Counted from the first letter of the stretch, positions 18,385 through 29,112 are shown. The stretch: DNA of 36,007 nt from Syntrophomonadaceae bacterium (GCA_012519455.1 JAAYQE010000020.1:1-36007), one strand, 5' to 3'. The notes: generated by a model not told the origin, from the sequence alone. A program made the numbers and translations.

Positions 18385-18792
18385 ATGTGGAATGATGAAA
18401 TTCGAATTGCTAGTGATGGCACCTGGTACTATAATGGCAATAAAATGTTTCGGATGGAAATTGTCGGTATGCTTTCGGCTCATCTGCAATATAAGGATGA
18501 CCAGTATTATGTTTGCTGGATGAGGCAGGAAATGCCAGTAGTGGTGGAAGACGTCCCTTTCGTGATAACCGGGGTTTTTGCACATGAGGATGGATTAAAG
18601 GCCCGCTTAATGGACGAACGAGTTATCGATCTTCCCGAAACCGAGGTATTTTGGCAAGATGATATTCCCTACCTTCCTTTATTTACGGAATCCCGGTTGG
18701 ATACCAAGCTTTCCCGGTCTGCCTTTTGGCAAATAACGCCCTATTTAGTCGAAAAAGAGGGCCGGCAATGGATTCAACATCGCCAGGGATAA
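18385..18792 (+). CDS. DUF1285-like protein
   Basis: IRIASDGTWYYNGNKMFRMEIV...DDQYYVCWMRQEMPVVVEDVPFVITGV resembles DUF1285; ATG 18385 preferred over the overlapping ORF-track start. Confidence 0.65.
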   Translation: MWNDEIRIASDGTWYYNGNKMFRMEIVGMLSAHLQYKDDQYYVCWMRQEMPVVVEDVPFVITGVFAHEDGLKARLMDERVIDLPETEVFWQDDIPYLPLFTESRLDTKLSRSAFWQITPYLVEKEGRQWIQHRQG

Positions 18793-18803
18793 ATAATACT
18801 GCT

Positions 18804-19676
18804 CTACATATAGCGATAATCTACGGTTTCGAATTTAGATTCATCCAGGGTAAGCGCGTAATCCAGAAGTCGCAGCATAGTTGCTTTATCATTCGGCATT
18901 CGGCCATTTAGATTAACAAAATTAGAGATATGATCGCTCAGGAAGAAGCCAGTGGTTTGTAGATTTTCAATAATCAGTCGGGTTTCTTTAAGGGCTTCGT
19001 GTGGACTGAGACGTTGAAAAGTGCCGTTTAGGTATTCCTGACCCAGGGGTGTCTTGGGCACCGGGGCATACGTTCTTATTCGGATAAAATGAGGGTCTAG
19101 AGCATTAAGTACGCGGGCACTGCCCAGGGCGTGCTGTTTTGAAAGGGTTCGACCTCCAATGCCGATTAGCAAGTATTCACTTAATTCAATTCCGGCTTCC
19201 TTAACCCGTAAGCCGGCATCAATTATTTGTTGGGCGGTAGCTCCTTTTTGTATTTTTAAAAGTACTTCATCATCACCAGATTCCATCCCGGAATGGATAC
19301 GACTTAAACCGGCAGCAGCTAAGGCCTTCAGCTCTTCCAGTGACTTTCTGGCCAGAAAACGCGCCGATCCATAGATGGTTACCCTCTCTAAATGCGGAAA
19401 CAGTTGGTAACATAATTCGAATATTTCAACTAAATCTTTAGTTTTCATAACGATTGAATTGCCATCCGGGAAAAAAATACTCCTAACTTCACTGCTATAA
19501 GCCTCCCGGGCCATAACTAGGTCTTCTTTAATCTCAGAAACGGGACGAATGCGAAATTTCTTCTTTTTATATAAACCACAAAAGGTACACTTATTATGCG
19601 GACAACCAATTGTTGCCTGGATTAACAAACTATTAGCCTCGCTAGGCGGTCGGAAAATGGGACCTTCGTAGCGCAC
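18804..19676 (-). CDS. Radical SAM protein
   Basis: 290 aa; IGCPHNKCTFCGLY (CxxxCxxC), radical SAM core with GMESGDDEVL. Confidence 0.9.
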   Translation of the reverse strand: MRYEGPIFRPPSEANSLLIQATIGCPHNKCTFCGLYKKKKFRIRPVSEIKEDLVMAREAYSSEVRSIFFPDGNSIVMKTKDLVEIFELCYQLFPHLERVTIYGSARFLARKSLEELKALAAAGLSRIHSGMESGDDEVLLKIQKGATAQQIIDAGLRVKEAGIELSEYLLIGIGGRTLSKQHALGSARVLNALDPHFIRIRTYAPVPKTPLGQEYLNGTFQRLSPHEALKETRLIIENLQTTGFFLSDHISNFVNLNGRMPNDKATMLRLLDYALTLDESKFETVDYRYM

Positions 19677-19774
19677 GTTTTTGCCCCCCTTATGATGTGT
19701 TTACGTTCATTATACCATTTATTTGGTAGAGAATAAATCGATAGTCAGAAACAACTAGGAGGTTGAGTGCGACG

Positions 19775-20344
19775 ATGACAACAAATCGGAAACCTGAAGA
19801 TAAGTACTATCTGCGTCCGGAGCAGTCCCTTGTCTTGGTGGTGGATATTCAAGAAAAACTATTTCCGGCGGTAGCTAACCCTTATCGGGTGTTACGGCAG
19901 ACTAATTTACTTTTACATGCAGCCCGAACTTTTCAGTTACCGGTGGTCGTGACCGAACAAAACCCGGCTGGATTGGGGCCGACTCTGGATACGGTAGATT
20001 TAAAGGGCCTAAACATGGTAAAATTAGACAAGATGACTTTTAGCGCGGTGACCCCGAAGTTATTGGAGGTATTAAGGTCGTACGGTAAAAAACAAATTAT
20101 CGTGGCCGGTATTGAGACTCATGTATGCGTGTTACAAACCGTACGGGATTTACAAAGAGAGGGGTACCAATGTTATCTGGTAGCAGATGCGGTAGATTCG
20201 CGGACGGAATTGAACTACCGTTGTGCCCTGGAGTTAATGCGGGAAATGGGGGCAGTGATTACCAGCGCGGAGATAATTACTTTTGACCTGCTACAAACGG
20301 CTGAAATTCCAGAATTTAAAGTGATGCTTCGACGGATTAAATAA
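19775..20344 (+). CDS. Isochorismatase/cysteine-hydrolase family protein
   Basis: LVLVVDIQEKLFPAV, VVTEQNPAGLGPT, IIVAGIETHVCVLQTVRDL; ATG 19775 after AGGAGG. Confidence 0.9.
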   Translation: MTTNRKPEDKYYLRPEQSLVLVVDIQEKLFPAVANPYRVLRQTNLLLHAARTFQLPVVVTEQNPAGLGPTLDTVDLKGLNMVKLDKMTFSAVTPKLLEVLRSYGKKQIIVAGIETHVCVLQTVRDLQREGYQCYLVADAVDSRTELNYRCALELMREMGAVITSAEIITFDLLQTAEIPEFKVMLRRIK

Positions 20345-20609
20345 CGGGTCGTTCGGTAAAAAATAAAATGGATTTTATTGTGTGAATGCTCAAACTAATT
20401 AGCGGTTATGAGAAGGAAATTTAATCTGCAGTGTCGAACTTTCAAATAAACATGTAAATTAACGAAAAAGTTTCAGAATGTATAAATTAATGCATCTATA
20501 TGCGTACAGTCCAGTTTGGTCTTAGGTAAACGATAATTAAGTCGTAAATGGATGCTAAGGTTTGATGAATTTAAGGTCCAAACGCAAATGTTGGGGGGGA
20601 TTTACAAAT

Positions 20610-21890
20610 ATGAAATTATATCACCGACTTGCTAGGCACCAGGGAAACCAAACCCTTTTTGAGATGGTGGAGATGTCCGTAATTTCTACAATCTGGGGAG
20701 ATCCTCTGCACATTCATGCGGAAGGTCTGCGGGGGACCGGTAAAACAACGATTATGCGGGCGGCTAAAAACATCTTACCTACAATTGAACGGATTAAGGG
20801 TTGTCTGTATAATTGTGATCCGGCTAAGCCTCACTGTCCCCAGCACGCGGATCTACCCCCTGAACAGATTGCAGAAATTGGTACCGAAACGATTCCAATG
20901 CCTTTTTTAGAAATTTCCCATTCCGCTAAAATCGGAACGGTAGTAGGCAGTATTGATCTGGCGAAAATCACTGATCCGAACCGGCCGACAGCCGCTATCT
21001 TGCCAGGAGTAGTGCCACAGGCGCATCGAGGGATCATTTTTGTCGATGAGATTAACCGACTAGCGGATACATCACCGGAAATTACGGACGTTTTGCTTGA
21101 CGTAATGGGTACTAAACCGGGGCGAATCCAGATTGAGGAAGCCGGTATTCCCTTAGTCCAGATTCCGGTTCAGGTGTCGGTTTGGGCTGCTTCAAACCCC
21201 GATGAAGAACCCGGTCCGTTGGAAGAGATTCGCCGGCAATTATCAGACCGGTTTGATCTGGTATTGTACATGGGAAGGCCGAATAGTTTAGAAAGCGTAA
21301 CGGATATCTTGTTGCAGAGTGAACTTAGCCGCCTCGGTCAGGTAGGGGGTCCCGCGGGTAATTTAGCGGAAGATAAAAAAATGGCTGAAAGGTTTAAAGG
21401 GCTGGCTGAAAAGCATCGAGATGTAGTTATGCCGGATTTTTTACGTAACTTTATCGCCCGGGTTTACCTGAAGTATCAGATTGAGAGTTTACGGGCGGTG
21501 GAAGGAATTCAACAGGCCGCGGTGTTACAGACGGTCTTAAGAGATAAGAAGCAAGTATTAGTAAGCGACATAATCAGTGTTCTGCCGTTAGCCCTTAAAC
21601 ATCGAGCTGAGGTGGATACCTTAACTAAGATTATGAATAGTGTAAGTAGGGGAGATGATGGTACATTAGCGGAGGCCCGCCGGGATACTTTTGCCAGCGG
21701 GGCGGAAGGCCGACGGGGCAGTCGAAGCCCTCTGAAATCTTTGTTTGGCGGTAAAGATGACAAGGGGTCGGATCAGGGAATGCAGGATCCAGCCGAGGGC
21801 AGTAGTTTGGTTAAGGCTCGCCCTTTAAGTGATCTAGAACGGGATGAAATTCTCCGAACCGAAAAAGATTTACGTCCTCCAGACCGGTAA
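20610..21890 (+). CDS. ChlI/MoxR-like AAA+ ATPase (Mg-chelatase subunit I-like)
   Basis: Walker A GLRGTGKTT, Cys/His cluster CLYNCDPAKPHCPQH, GIIFVDEINRL Walker B, NPDEEPGPLEEIRRQLSDRFDL; ATG 20610 preferred. Confidence 0.87.
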   Translation: MKLYHRLARHQGNQTLFEMVEMSVISTIWGDPLHIHAEGLRGTGKTTIMRAAKNILPTIERIKGCLYNCDPAKPHCPQHADLPPEQIAEIGTETIPMPFLEISHSAKIGTVVGSIDLAKITDPNRPTAAILPGVVPQAHRGIIFVDEINRLADTSPEITDVLLDVMGTKPGRIQIEEAGIPLVQIPVQVSVWAASNPDEEPGPLEEIRRQLSDRFDLVLYMGRPNSLESVTDILLQSELSRLGQVGGPAGNLAEDKKMAERFKGLAEKHRDVVMPDFLRNFIARVYLKYQIESLRAVEGIQQAAVLQTVLRDKKQVLVSDIISVLPLALKHRAEVDTLTKIMNSVSRGDDGTLAEARRDTFASGAEGRRGSRSPLKSLFGGKDDKGSDQGMQDPAEGSSLVKARPLSDLERDEILRTEKDLRPPDR

Positions 21891-21937
21891 TCCATCAACC
21901 ACAAAATGGATAAAATTAGGGGCAAGGAAGTGGGGCT

Positions 21938-23719
21938 ATGGCAAAACATGAGCAAAATAGCTTAATGGTTAAAAACGTGGCCCTGGGCAATTATCTGAAA
22001 GTTTACTTCAATAAGAACCAGGGGGTTCGCCTTGGCGAAACGGCGGTGGTTAGCCGCCGCCTGCATGAAAAAGGACCACGCTTATTTCCCCATATAAAAA
22101 TTTATACCGAGCAAGATGCCGGTCAAATATATTGTAAATGCAGCCAACCAGAACAAGCAGTGCACGTTGATGTATATCATGAACCAGCCCAGATTCAAGT
22201 GTTACCCATTGCTCACCGGATTTGGGCTGTTATCAATTCTTACCTAGAAAATCGGGATAGTAGCGTACCGCTTAGCGATGATAGCTTGCGTTTGAACAAT
22301 ACTTCCGCGGTGGCGGCCCGAATTCGTATTGCTACGGCCGAAGGACAGGGTAATGTTTCTCGGTTGGTCAGTCACGGTTACGATGATTATTTGGAGATCC
22401 CCGAGGATCTTTCCGATCACGTACACCTGATAATGGAATTACCGGAAGATTGGTACGATATAGTACTAGCTCTAATAGTGGCTATCGAAGATGTCATTCA
22501 AGAACAGGGTTATCAATTGCGTAAGATTATGGGGATTACTCATGGCTTCCAGAAGGGGGTTCAAATGGAGGGCATGCACGCTATGAGTATGCCCTTTTTT
22601 CCGGGTCGAAAAGGAGACGACGACCAAGTAATTCGGGTACAGAATCAAAAACAGGCGTTGATGGCTTTAGCCCAGCGTCTGGGGGGATTAGAAGAAGTCC
22701 ATGATTATCTGGATAGTATGCGCGGCAATGTTTTTCGTAAAATAACTAAACGTCCCCAACGTAAAGGGCCGGGGGAGCTAGATTCGGTACTCGATCGTTT
22801 AATCGAAGCTGGCCTCGTTGAGAAAGGAATCCTAGGACCTAATCTGACCGAGGAAGGCGAGGAACTTTTTCAATATTTAGTGTTGCACCAGCGAGAACTG
22901 GAAGCCTTGTTACGCAGCATCTTACGCCGTTTTACCCGTGGCTCCAAACGCTATCAGCGTTTTACTCGGTCGCAATGGGAATCTAGAAGCCGGGAGAAGA
23001 TCAATAAACGAAAAATTTTAGCCCGGGATGAGGATCAAGCCAGTAGTGTAATGGCTGTGCCTGAAACGGTAATCGAAGCAGCACGACATAGTTTTATGGA
23101 TGGTCAACCCCGGTTGCGATTTTTACCGGAAGACGTTCGCGTTTATGGAAAACGTTCTTATGTACCGGTCGATATTTGTCTACTGGTTGATTGTAGCGCT
23201 AGTATGATGGGCGATAAAAGCATGGCAGCCTGGCAATTGGCAGAACATTTGCTTCTATCTTCACGGGAGCGGGTAGCCGTAGTAATTTTTCAGGAAATGA
23301 AGGCGCGGGTAGCAGTGCCCTTCACCCGTAATCAGCGTCGCTTACGCGCCGGCTTACGGTCGGTAAATCCTAATGGGATGACCCCTTTGGCCAGCGGTCT
23401 GATCAAAAGCCTAGAATTAATTCAGGAAAGCCGGGTGCAGAATCCTTTAATGGTCTTAATTACGGATGGTATGCCTACTTACCCCTTATGGACCTACGAC
23501 TCCAAAGGAGATGCTATAAAGGCAGCACGCATGATTAAGGAGTCTAAAATTCGGCTAGCCTGTATTGGGGTACGTTCGAATAAAGAGTTTTTAAAAGATT
23601 TGGCTACAACGGCCGAAGGTACGTTGTACGTAGTTGATGATCTAAATCGGGAAACGTTAATTCAGGTTTTACATGAGGAGCGGCAGTTAATAATGAGTGA
23701 AGGAAAGCCGGGCCCTTAA
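21938..23719 (+). CDS. VWA-domain protein (Mg-chelatase subunit D-like)
   Basis: 593 aa; C-terminal VWA with MIDAS DCSAS, MTPLASGL and TDGMPTYPLW. Confidence 0.87.
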   Translation: MAKHEQNSLMVKNVALGNYLKVYFNKNQGVRLGETAVVSRRLHEKGPRLFPHIKIYTEQDAGQIYCKCSQPEQAVHVDVYHEPAQIQVLPIAHRIWAVINSYLENRDSSVPLSDDSLRLNNTSAVAARIRIATAEGQGNVSRLVSHGYDDYLEIPEDLSDHVHLIMELPEDWYDIVLALIVAIEDVIQEQGYQLRKIMGITHGFQKGVQMEGMHAMSMPFFPGRKGDDDQVIRVQNQKQALMALAQRLGGLEEVHDYLDSMRGNVFRKITKRPQRKGPGELDSVLDRLIEAGLVEKGILGPNLTEEGEELFQYLVLHQRELEALLRSILRRFTRGSKRYQRFTRSQWESRSREKINKRKILARDEDQASSVMAVPETVIEAARHSFMDGQPRLRFLPEDVRVYGKRSYVPVDICLLVDCSASMMGDKSMAAWQLAEHLLLSSRERVAVVIFQEMKARVAVPFTRNQRRLRAGLRSVNPNGMTPLASGLIKSLELIQESRVQNPLMVLITDGMPTYPLWTYDSKGDAIKAARMIKESKIRLACIGVRSNKEFLKDLATTAEGTLYVVDDLNRETLIQVLHEERQLIMSEGKPGP

Positions 23720-23800
23720 CTCCCTAATTCAAAGATGATGGCATAAACCGTTAGGTAACTCCATACCTTTTAGTAAAAAAAGGTAAAGGAGGAAACAACG

Positions 23801-24406
23801 GTGAATGCATCTAATTGGAAGGTCCCGGTATTGATCGGCGTGGTTTTATTGGTTGTGGGTTTAGTGAGTACCGGCTGTGGTTGGTGGCCGTTTGCCGGCC
23901 CGGCATCGGAAAAAGTGGGAGAGGTCGAGGTTGAGCCGGGAATGGGCGAGGTTATTATTGCTGAACCGGAGTCAGTACAAGTAGATGATGTAGTTACGGT
24001 TGAGCTGTTTTTTCTGGATGAAGAAAGCGGTAAGTTGGTAGGGGAAAAAAGAGAAATTAGACGGGTAACTGGGATCGCTCGGGAGACCCTGCAGGAACTA
24101 CTGCGCGGCCCGGCTCCTGGTTCTCGTCTTACTTCAGCAATCCCGGCGGACACGGTACTTCTGGACCTGAATATTCGATCGGACGGAAGATGTATCGTGG
24201 ATTTAAGCCGGGAATTTAGATCCAACCTGGCCAAAGGGCCACACGCTGAGACCTTGGCCGTTTATGCGCTGGTCAATACGCTTACCCAGTTTCCTACAGT
24301 AAAAGAGGTTCAGCTCCTAATTAATCAACAGCAAGTAGAAACGGTAGCCGGTCAGGTAGATTTGTCACAGCCGTTATTGCGAGAGGTAAGCTTAATTCAG
24401 CATTGA
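23801..24406 (+). CDS. GerMN-domain lipoprotein
   Basis: 201 aa; lipobox VSTGC, VELFFLDEESGKLV...ETLQELLRGPAPGSRLTSAIPADTVLLDLNI...VDLSREF. Confidence 0.85.
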   Translation: MNASNWKVPVLIGVVLLVVGLVSTGCGWWPFAGPASEKVGEVEVEPGMGEVIIAEPESVQVDDVVTVELFFLDEESGKLVGEKREIRRVTGIARETLQELLRGPAPGSRLTSAIPADTVLLDLNIRSDGRCIVDLSREFRSNLAKGPHAETLAVYALVNTLTQFPTVKEVQLLINQQQVETVAGQVDLSQPLLREVSLIQH

Positions 24407-24499
24407 ATCAGAATTTAGAACATGGTACCTTGTATTATAATAAGCGAGTAAATCACATTCAAATAAGTCGATGCTATATCCGAAAAGTTTAGAACGGAA

Positions 24500-25315
24500 G
24501 TGATTAGTTTGCCCGAGGACCAGCCAATCGGAGTTTTTGATTCAGGGGTGGGCGGATTAACCGTAGTACGAGAATTATTGGAAAAATTGCCCCACGAAAA
24601 AGTAGTTTATATAGGTGATACCGCACATGTGCCTTATGGCTCTCGAACCGTTGAGGAACTGAAAACCTACGCGGATCAGATAGTTCGATTTTTGATCGGG
24701 CAGAGCGCTAAGTTGGTGGTTGCCGCCTGTAATACCAGTTCGGCGGTATCTCTGGATTATTTACGGCAACAGTATACCTTGCCGATCGTCGGGGTAATTG
24801 AACCAGGAATACGTCGGGCCCTATCCCTTACCAATAACTTCCAAATAGGGGTAATCGCTACCGAAACAACCATTAAGAGTGGGGCTTTTCCTCAAATTGC
24901 CCGACGTTTTAATCCGCAAGTCCGGGTGTTTGGACAGGCTTGTCCCCAACTGGTACCTCTGGTTGAGTCCGGTGAACTAGAAGGGATGCGAACGGAAAAG
25001 ACCTGCCGTGGGTATTTGGAACCCTTACTTCAAGCCGGGATCGATACTTTGATTCTGGGCTGTACGCATTATCCTTTCTTGCAGCCAGTGCTGCAAAGGA
25101 TCGTGGGGGATAAGGTTAGGCTAATTGATCCCGCCCAGGAAACGGTAGAAGAAGTGAAAGCGCTTTTGCATCAAACAGGAAAACTTAACCCGGTAAGGGA
25201 AGGGTGTATGGAGCATCAATTTTTTTCCACCGGCTCCTCGGTTTCCTTCCTGCACGTAGGGCAGCAGATGGTAGGGAAGCTGGTGCAAAAAGTAGAACAA
25301 GTTAATCTCGGTTAG
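24500..25315 (+). CDS. murI: Glutamate racemase
   Basis: 271 aa; IGVFDSGVGGLTVVRELLE, VYIGDTAHVPYGSRT, VAACNTSSA, LILGCTHYPFL. Confidence 0.96.
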   Translation: MISLPEDQPIGVFDSGVGGLTVVRELLEKLPHEKVVYIGDTAHVPYGSRTVEELKTYADQIVRFLIGQSAKLVVAACNTSSAVSLDYLRQQYTLPIVGVIEPGIRRALSLTNNFQIGVIATETTIKSGAFPQIARRFNPQVRVFGQACPQLVPLVESGELEGMRTEKTCRGYLEPLLQAGIDTLILGCTHYPFLQPVLQRIVGDKVRLIDPAQETVEEVKALLHQTGKLNPVREGCMEHQFFSTGSSVSFLHVGQQMVGKLVQKVEQVNLG

Positions 25316-25326
25316 GGGTTGGTAGA

Positions 25327-25587
25327 TTGCGGATTACGGTTTTGGGATGTTGGTCCCCTTATCCCCGGGCTGGCGGGGCTTGTCCGGGTTACTTGTTGGA
25401 ATTTTTCGACTATCGGTTGCTGCTCGAGTGTGGTAATGGCAGTTTTAGCCACTTGCAAGCTGTAACCGATTTTCGAACCCTGGATGGCGCCATTATTACT
25501 CATTTTCACGAGGATCACGCTGCGGATTTGTTTTGTTTGCGCCATGCTTTAATGGGTAGTATAGTAAAAGTAAGGACCTTCTGGTAA
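25327..25587 (+). pseudogene. Truncated MBL-fold (RNase Z-like) hydrolase, N-terminal third only
   Basis: 86 aa; MRITVLGCWSPYPRAGGACPGYLLE...GAIITHFHEDHAADLFCLRHALMG, then stops 13 bp before the fumarase start. Confidence 0.75.
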
Positions 25588-25600
25588 AAGGGGAAATAGG

Positions 25601-26443
25601 ATGCGTAAACTTACGGCGGCTCAAGTAGAGGACACCGTAGCCCGGTTGTGTATTGAAGCTAATTACCAGTTGCATCCGGAGGTACAACAGGCCTTGGCGG
25701 ATAGTCTGCAAAGGGAAGAGGCGCCTCTAGGCCGGGAGATTTTACGTAGAATCCAGGAAAATATCATTTTAGCGCCGAAGACCGGCATCCCGCTGTGTCA
25801 AGATACGGGACAGACGGTAGTTTTTATTGAATTAGGTCAGGAAGCACAGATTGTAGAAGGTGATTTAACCGAAGCGATTAATGCGGGGGTACGTCGGGGA
25901 TACCAGAGGGGTTATCTGCGCTGTTCTATGGTCGAGGGCTTGTATACGCGGCAGAATACCGGAGATAATACCCCGGCCATTATTCATTACGAGATTGTAC
26001 CTGGGGATCAGTTAAAGCTGGTCGTGGTACCTAAAGGAGCCGGGAGTGAAAATATGAGCGCCCTGCGGATGCTTAATCCTTCTGATGGTATTGAAGGAAT
26101 ACAGCAGTTCGTAGTCGAGGTAGTAGATCGGGCTGGTGCTAATCCCTGTCCCCCGGTGGTAGTGGGCGTAGGCATCGGAGGAACCATGGAAAAGGCCGCG
26201 CTATTAGCTAAAAAAGCGCTGCTGCGACCTTTGAACCAGCCGAATTCCGAGCGGGAAATAGCGACCCTAGAAAAAGCAATATTGGACCAGATTAATAACT
26301 TAGGAATAGGTCCTCAGGGATTGGGGGGGAGAGTATCTGCCTTGGCGGTACTTATAGAAACGTTTCCTACCCATATGGCCTGTCTGCCCGTAGCCGTCAA
26401 TTTGAATTGTCATTGTGCCCGGCATAAGGAGGCGGTGCTATGA
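25601..26443 (+). CDS. Fumarate hydratase class I, alpha subunit
   Basis: 280 aa; [73 protein letters not shown]. Confidence 0.93.
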   Translation: MRKLTAAQVEDTVARLCIEANYQLHPEVQQALADSLQREEAPLGREILRRIQENIILAPKTGIPLCQDTGQTVVFIELGQEAQIVEGDLTEAINAGVRRGYQRGYLRCSMVEGLYTRQNTGDNTPAIIHYEIVPGDQLKLVVVPKGAGSENMSALRMLNPSDGIEGIQQFVVEVVDRAGANPCPPVVVGVGIGGTMEKAALLAKKALLRPLNQPNSEREIATLEKAILDQINNLGIGPQGLGGRVSALAVLIETFPTHMACLPVAVNLNCHCARHKEAVL

Positions 26444-26988
26444 CCCGTAAAATCGTCATCCCGCAGGAGGAAGCAGAGGCGCGATTGCTACAGGCTGGGG
26501 AAACGGTGCTGCTCTCCGGGATGATTTACACGGCACGGGATGCTGCACACCGCCGGATGCAAGAGGCACTGCAGTCCGGACAGGAACTGCCGATCCCAAT
26601 AAAAGGACAGGCTATCTACTATACGGGGCCGGGACCAGCTTCGCCGGGGCGGATAATTGGTGCGGCCGGACCTACTACTAGCGGAAGAATGGATGTTTAC
26701 ACCCCTCCCCTACTCGCCAAAGGTTTACGGATAATGATCGGGAAGGGGATGCGCTCCCCAGAAGTGGTAGAGTCCATGAAGAAATATGGGGCGGTGTATC
26801 TGGCTGCTATCGGCGGCGCCGGGGCCCTGTTGGCGGAACGAATCCTAGATGCGGAAGTAGTTGCTTATCCAGAACTGGGGCCGGAAGCAATACTGCGCTT
26901 GTGGGTAGAGGATTTTCCCGCCATCGTAGTTATTGATTGTGATGGTAATAATTGGTATGAAATAGGTCGAGCTAAATATAGGCGATAA
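26440..26988 (+). CDS. Fumarate hydratase class I, beta subunit
   Basis: 182 aa; GPGPASPGRIIGAAGPTTSGRMDVYTPPLL, MIGKGMRS; ATGA overlap with the alpha subunit. Confidence 0.93.
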   Translation: MTRKIVIPQEEAEARLLQAGETVLLSGMIYTARDAAHRRMQEALQSGQELPIPIKGQAIYYTGPGPASPGRIIGAAGPTTSGRMDVYTPPLLAKGLRIMIGKGMRSPEVVESMKKYGAVYLAAIGGAGALLAERILDAEVVAYPELGPEAILRLWVEDFPAIVVIDCDGNNWYEIGRAKYRR

Positions 26989-27074
26989 GCTTGATTACAT
27001 GATTAAAGGTCATTAAATAAATAATAATGTATTAATATAAGTCAGATTAGGTATCTAGATAATAAGGAGGTTAA

Positions 27075-27839
27075 TTGAGGTTGATACGGCAAGATGGCCG
27101 GCGGCCAGAGGAAATGCGGCCGGTAGTAGTAAGTGTTGATTACTTAAAACACGCAGAAGGTTCGGTATTAATCGAAGTAGGTGATACTAAAGTTTTGTGT
27201 GCCGCCACGATTGAAGATAAGGTGCCGGCCCACGTAAAAGGAACCGGTAAGGGTTGGATTACCGCCGAATATTCCTTGCTCCCCCGTTCTACGCATACGC
27301 GGAGTGTCCGGGAGGCGGCCCGAGGTAAAGTTGGGGGCCGGACCCACGAAATTCAACGTTTAATTGGGCGCTCATTACGCTCGGTAGTAGATTTAGGAGG
27401 TCTAGGTGAACGTACGGTCTGGGTTGATTGCGACGTGATTCAGGCCGATGGAGGGACCCGTACGGCCTCTGTCACGGGCGGTTTCTTAGCCCTGGTTTTA
27501 GCCTTGAATGGGTTGCGCAAGCAACGAATAATAGAAAAAATTCCAGTAATCGACTATCTAGCCGCCACCAGTGTGGGTAAAGTAGCTGATCAGGTACTAC
27601 TGGATTTGGCCTATACCGAAGATTCCCGGGCACAGGTTGATCTGAATTTAGTTATGACCGGCAAAGGCCAATTTGTAGAGATTCAAGGCACCGCCGAAGA
27701 ATATCCCTTTACCTATGCTGAGTTACAGCAGTTTTTAGCTTTAGCCGGGCAGGGTATTCGGGATTTGATTAACCAGGAGAAAGCGATCTTAAAAGGGATT
27801 CTGGATGAGGATGATTTATGGCCCAGACAAAACTCGTAA
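27075..27839 (+). CDS. rph: Ribonuclease PH
   Basis: 254 aa; [51 protein letters not shown] start, SD AGGAGG. Confidence 0.96.
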   Translation: MRLIRQDGRRPEEMRPVVVSVDYLKHAEGSVLIEVGDTKVLCAATIEDKVPAHVKGTGKGWITAEYSLLPRSTHTRSVREAARGKVGGRTHEIQRLIGRSLRSVVDLGGLGERTVWVDCDVIQADGGTRTASVTGGFLALVLALNGLRKQRIIEKIPVIDYLAATSVGKVADQVLLDLAYTEDSRAQVDLNLVMTGKGQFVEIQGTAEEYPFTYAELQQFLALAGQGIRDLINQEKAILKGILDEDDLWPRQNS

Positions 27840-28468
27840 TTGCTACCAGAAATAAGGGTAAACTGCGGGAGGTAGAGGCCCTATTAGCCGGATATCCTTT
27901 GGAAGTACTATCTATGGCTGATTTTCCCGATCTTCCAGAGATCAGAGAAAACGGGAACACCTTTGCCGAGAATGCAATCATTAAAGCCACTTTTGTCGCT
28001 CAAAAGACCGGCTTACTAACGCTAGGTGATGATTCGGGCTTAGAGGTAGATCATCTTGAAGGCGCACCCGGTGTCCATTCGGCGCGTTTTGCAGGTGAGC
28101 CGGCGGATGACCGTCGAAATAACCAGAAGCTTCTTGCCTTACTGGAAGGGGTTCCGCTTGAAGCCCGCAGCGCACGTTTTCGCTGCGTAATGGCCTTAGC
28201 GGAACCGGAGGGCCGTACTCATTTGGTCGAAGGAACCTGTGAAGGATATATTGGTTGGGAATTGATTGGTGAGCAGGGTTTTGGCTATGATCCTTTGTTT
28301 ATGCTTCCCAATCGGGCCTTAACTCTGGCCCAGTTAGACCTAGAAACTAAGAACCAAATCAGTCATCGTGCCCAAGCTTTAAAAAAAGCACTGCCGATGC
28401 TTTTAGAATTACTCGATATTAAACCGAGGAAGACCTTCCCAGACGTGGAAAACGGGGTGGAACATTAA
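27818..28468 (+). CDS. rdgB: RdgB/HAM1-type non-canonical purine NTP pyrophosphatase
   Basis: 216 aa; [62 protein letters not shown]. Confidence 0.95.
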   Translation: MAQTKLVIATRNKGKLREVEALLAGYPLEVLSMADFPDLPEIRENGNTFAENAIIKATFVAQKTGLLTLGDDSGLEVDHLEGAPGVHSARFAGEPADDRRNNQKLLALLEGVPLEARSARFRCVMALAEPEGRTHLVEGTCEGYIGWELIGEQGFGYDPLFMLPNRALTLAQLDLETKNQISHRAQALKKALPMLLELLDIKPRKTFPDVENGVEH

Positions 28469-28953
28469 TGATACGGATTGGCGTCCTGGGTGATACGCAT
28501 GGAAACTATGAAATGGCCGAACTGGCCTTCAGGGACGTCGGTAAAATAGATTTGATTTTACATACCGGTGATTATTATCAGGATGCACAGCGTATTGGTC
28601 GAATTTTAGGGATTAAAGTAGAAGGGGTTACCGGCAATTGTGACTTTTGGTCGCGGGGACCTAAAGAAAAAGTCCTCGAACTAGGAGGAAAACGAATTTA
28701 CCTAACCCACGGGCATCAGTATGGAGTTAAAAAGGGATACTTAAATCTCTACTATCGTGGTAAGGAAATGAATGCAGATTTAATCATCTTTGGGCATACG
28801 CATGTGGCCTCAAAGGAGGATATGGACGATTTAATCTTGTTTAATCCTGGTAGTTTTACCTATCCGCGCACCGGCCTGCCTACTTATGGTTTGGTCTTAA
28901 TTGATCAAGGGAACATAGAGGTTAAAACTTTTCAAGTAACCTGGAACGAATAG
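28468..28953 (+). CDS. YfcE/MJ0936-type metallophosphoesterase
   Basis: 161 aa; GVLGDTHGN, HTGDYY, VTGNCDF, LTHGHQYG, FGHTHVA. Confidence 0.93.
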   Translation: MIRIGVLGDTHGNYEMAELAFRDVGKIDLILHTGDYYQDAQRIGRILGIKVEGVTGNCDFWSRGPKEKVLELGGKRIYLTHGHQYGVKKGYLNLYYRGKEMNADLIIFGHTHVASKEDMDDLILFNPGSFTYPRTGLPTYGLVLIDQGNIEVKTFQVTWNE

Positions 28954-28992
28954 CTTTAGGTTGAATTTTTTACCTGAAAGACAAACTCGGAG

Positions 28993-29021
28993 TTGACCAA
29001 TACCTTCCGGTGATATATAAT
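28993..29021 (+). promoter_or_regulatory. SigmaA promoter of tRNA-Pro
   Basis: TTGACC, 17-bp spacer, TATAAT, ending 14 bp before the tRNA. Confidence 0.75.
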
Positions 29022-29035
29022 AATGCTTGCGTAGT

Positions 29036-29112
29036 CGGGGCATAGCTCAGTTTGGTAGAGCGCCTGCCTTGGGAGCAGGAGGCCGCACGTTCAAGTCGTG
29101 TTGCCCCGACCA
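29036..29112 (+). tRNA. tRNA-Pro (anticodon UGG), CCA encoded
   Basis: Cloverleaf CGGGGCA...TGCCCCG-ACCA; anticodon stem CCTGC/GCAGG, loop CTTGGGA. Confidence 0.96.

Noticed and set aside
23767-23788. Possible terminator ACCTTTT/AAAAGGT between the VWA and GerMN genes
   Set aside because: Very A/T-rich short stem, no proper T-run after it; partly overlaps the SD region
23770-24234. Minus-strand ORF of 154 aa
   Set aside because: Antisense of the GerMN lipoprotein; Ser/Thr/Pro-rich shadow, no family motif
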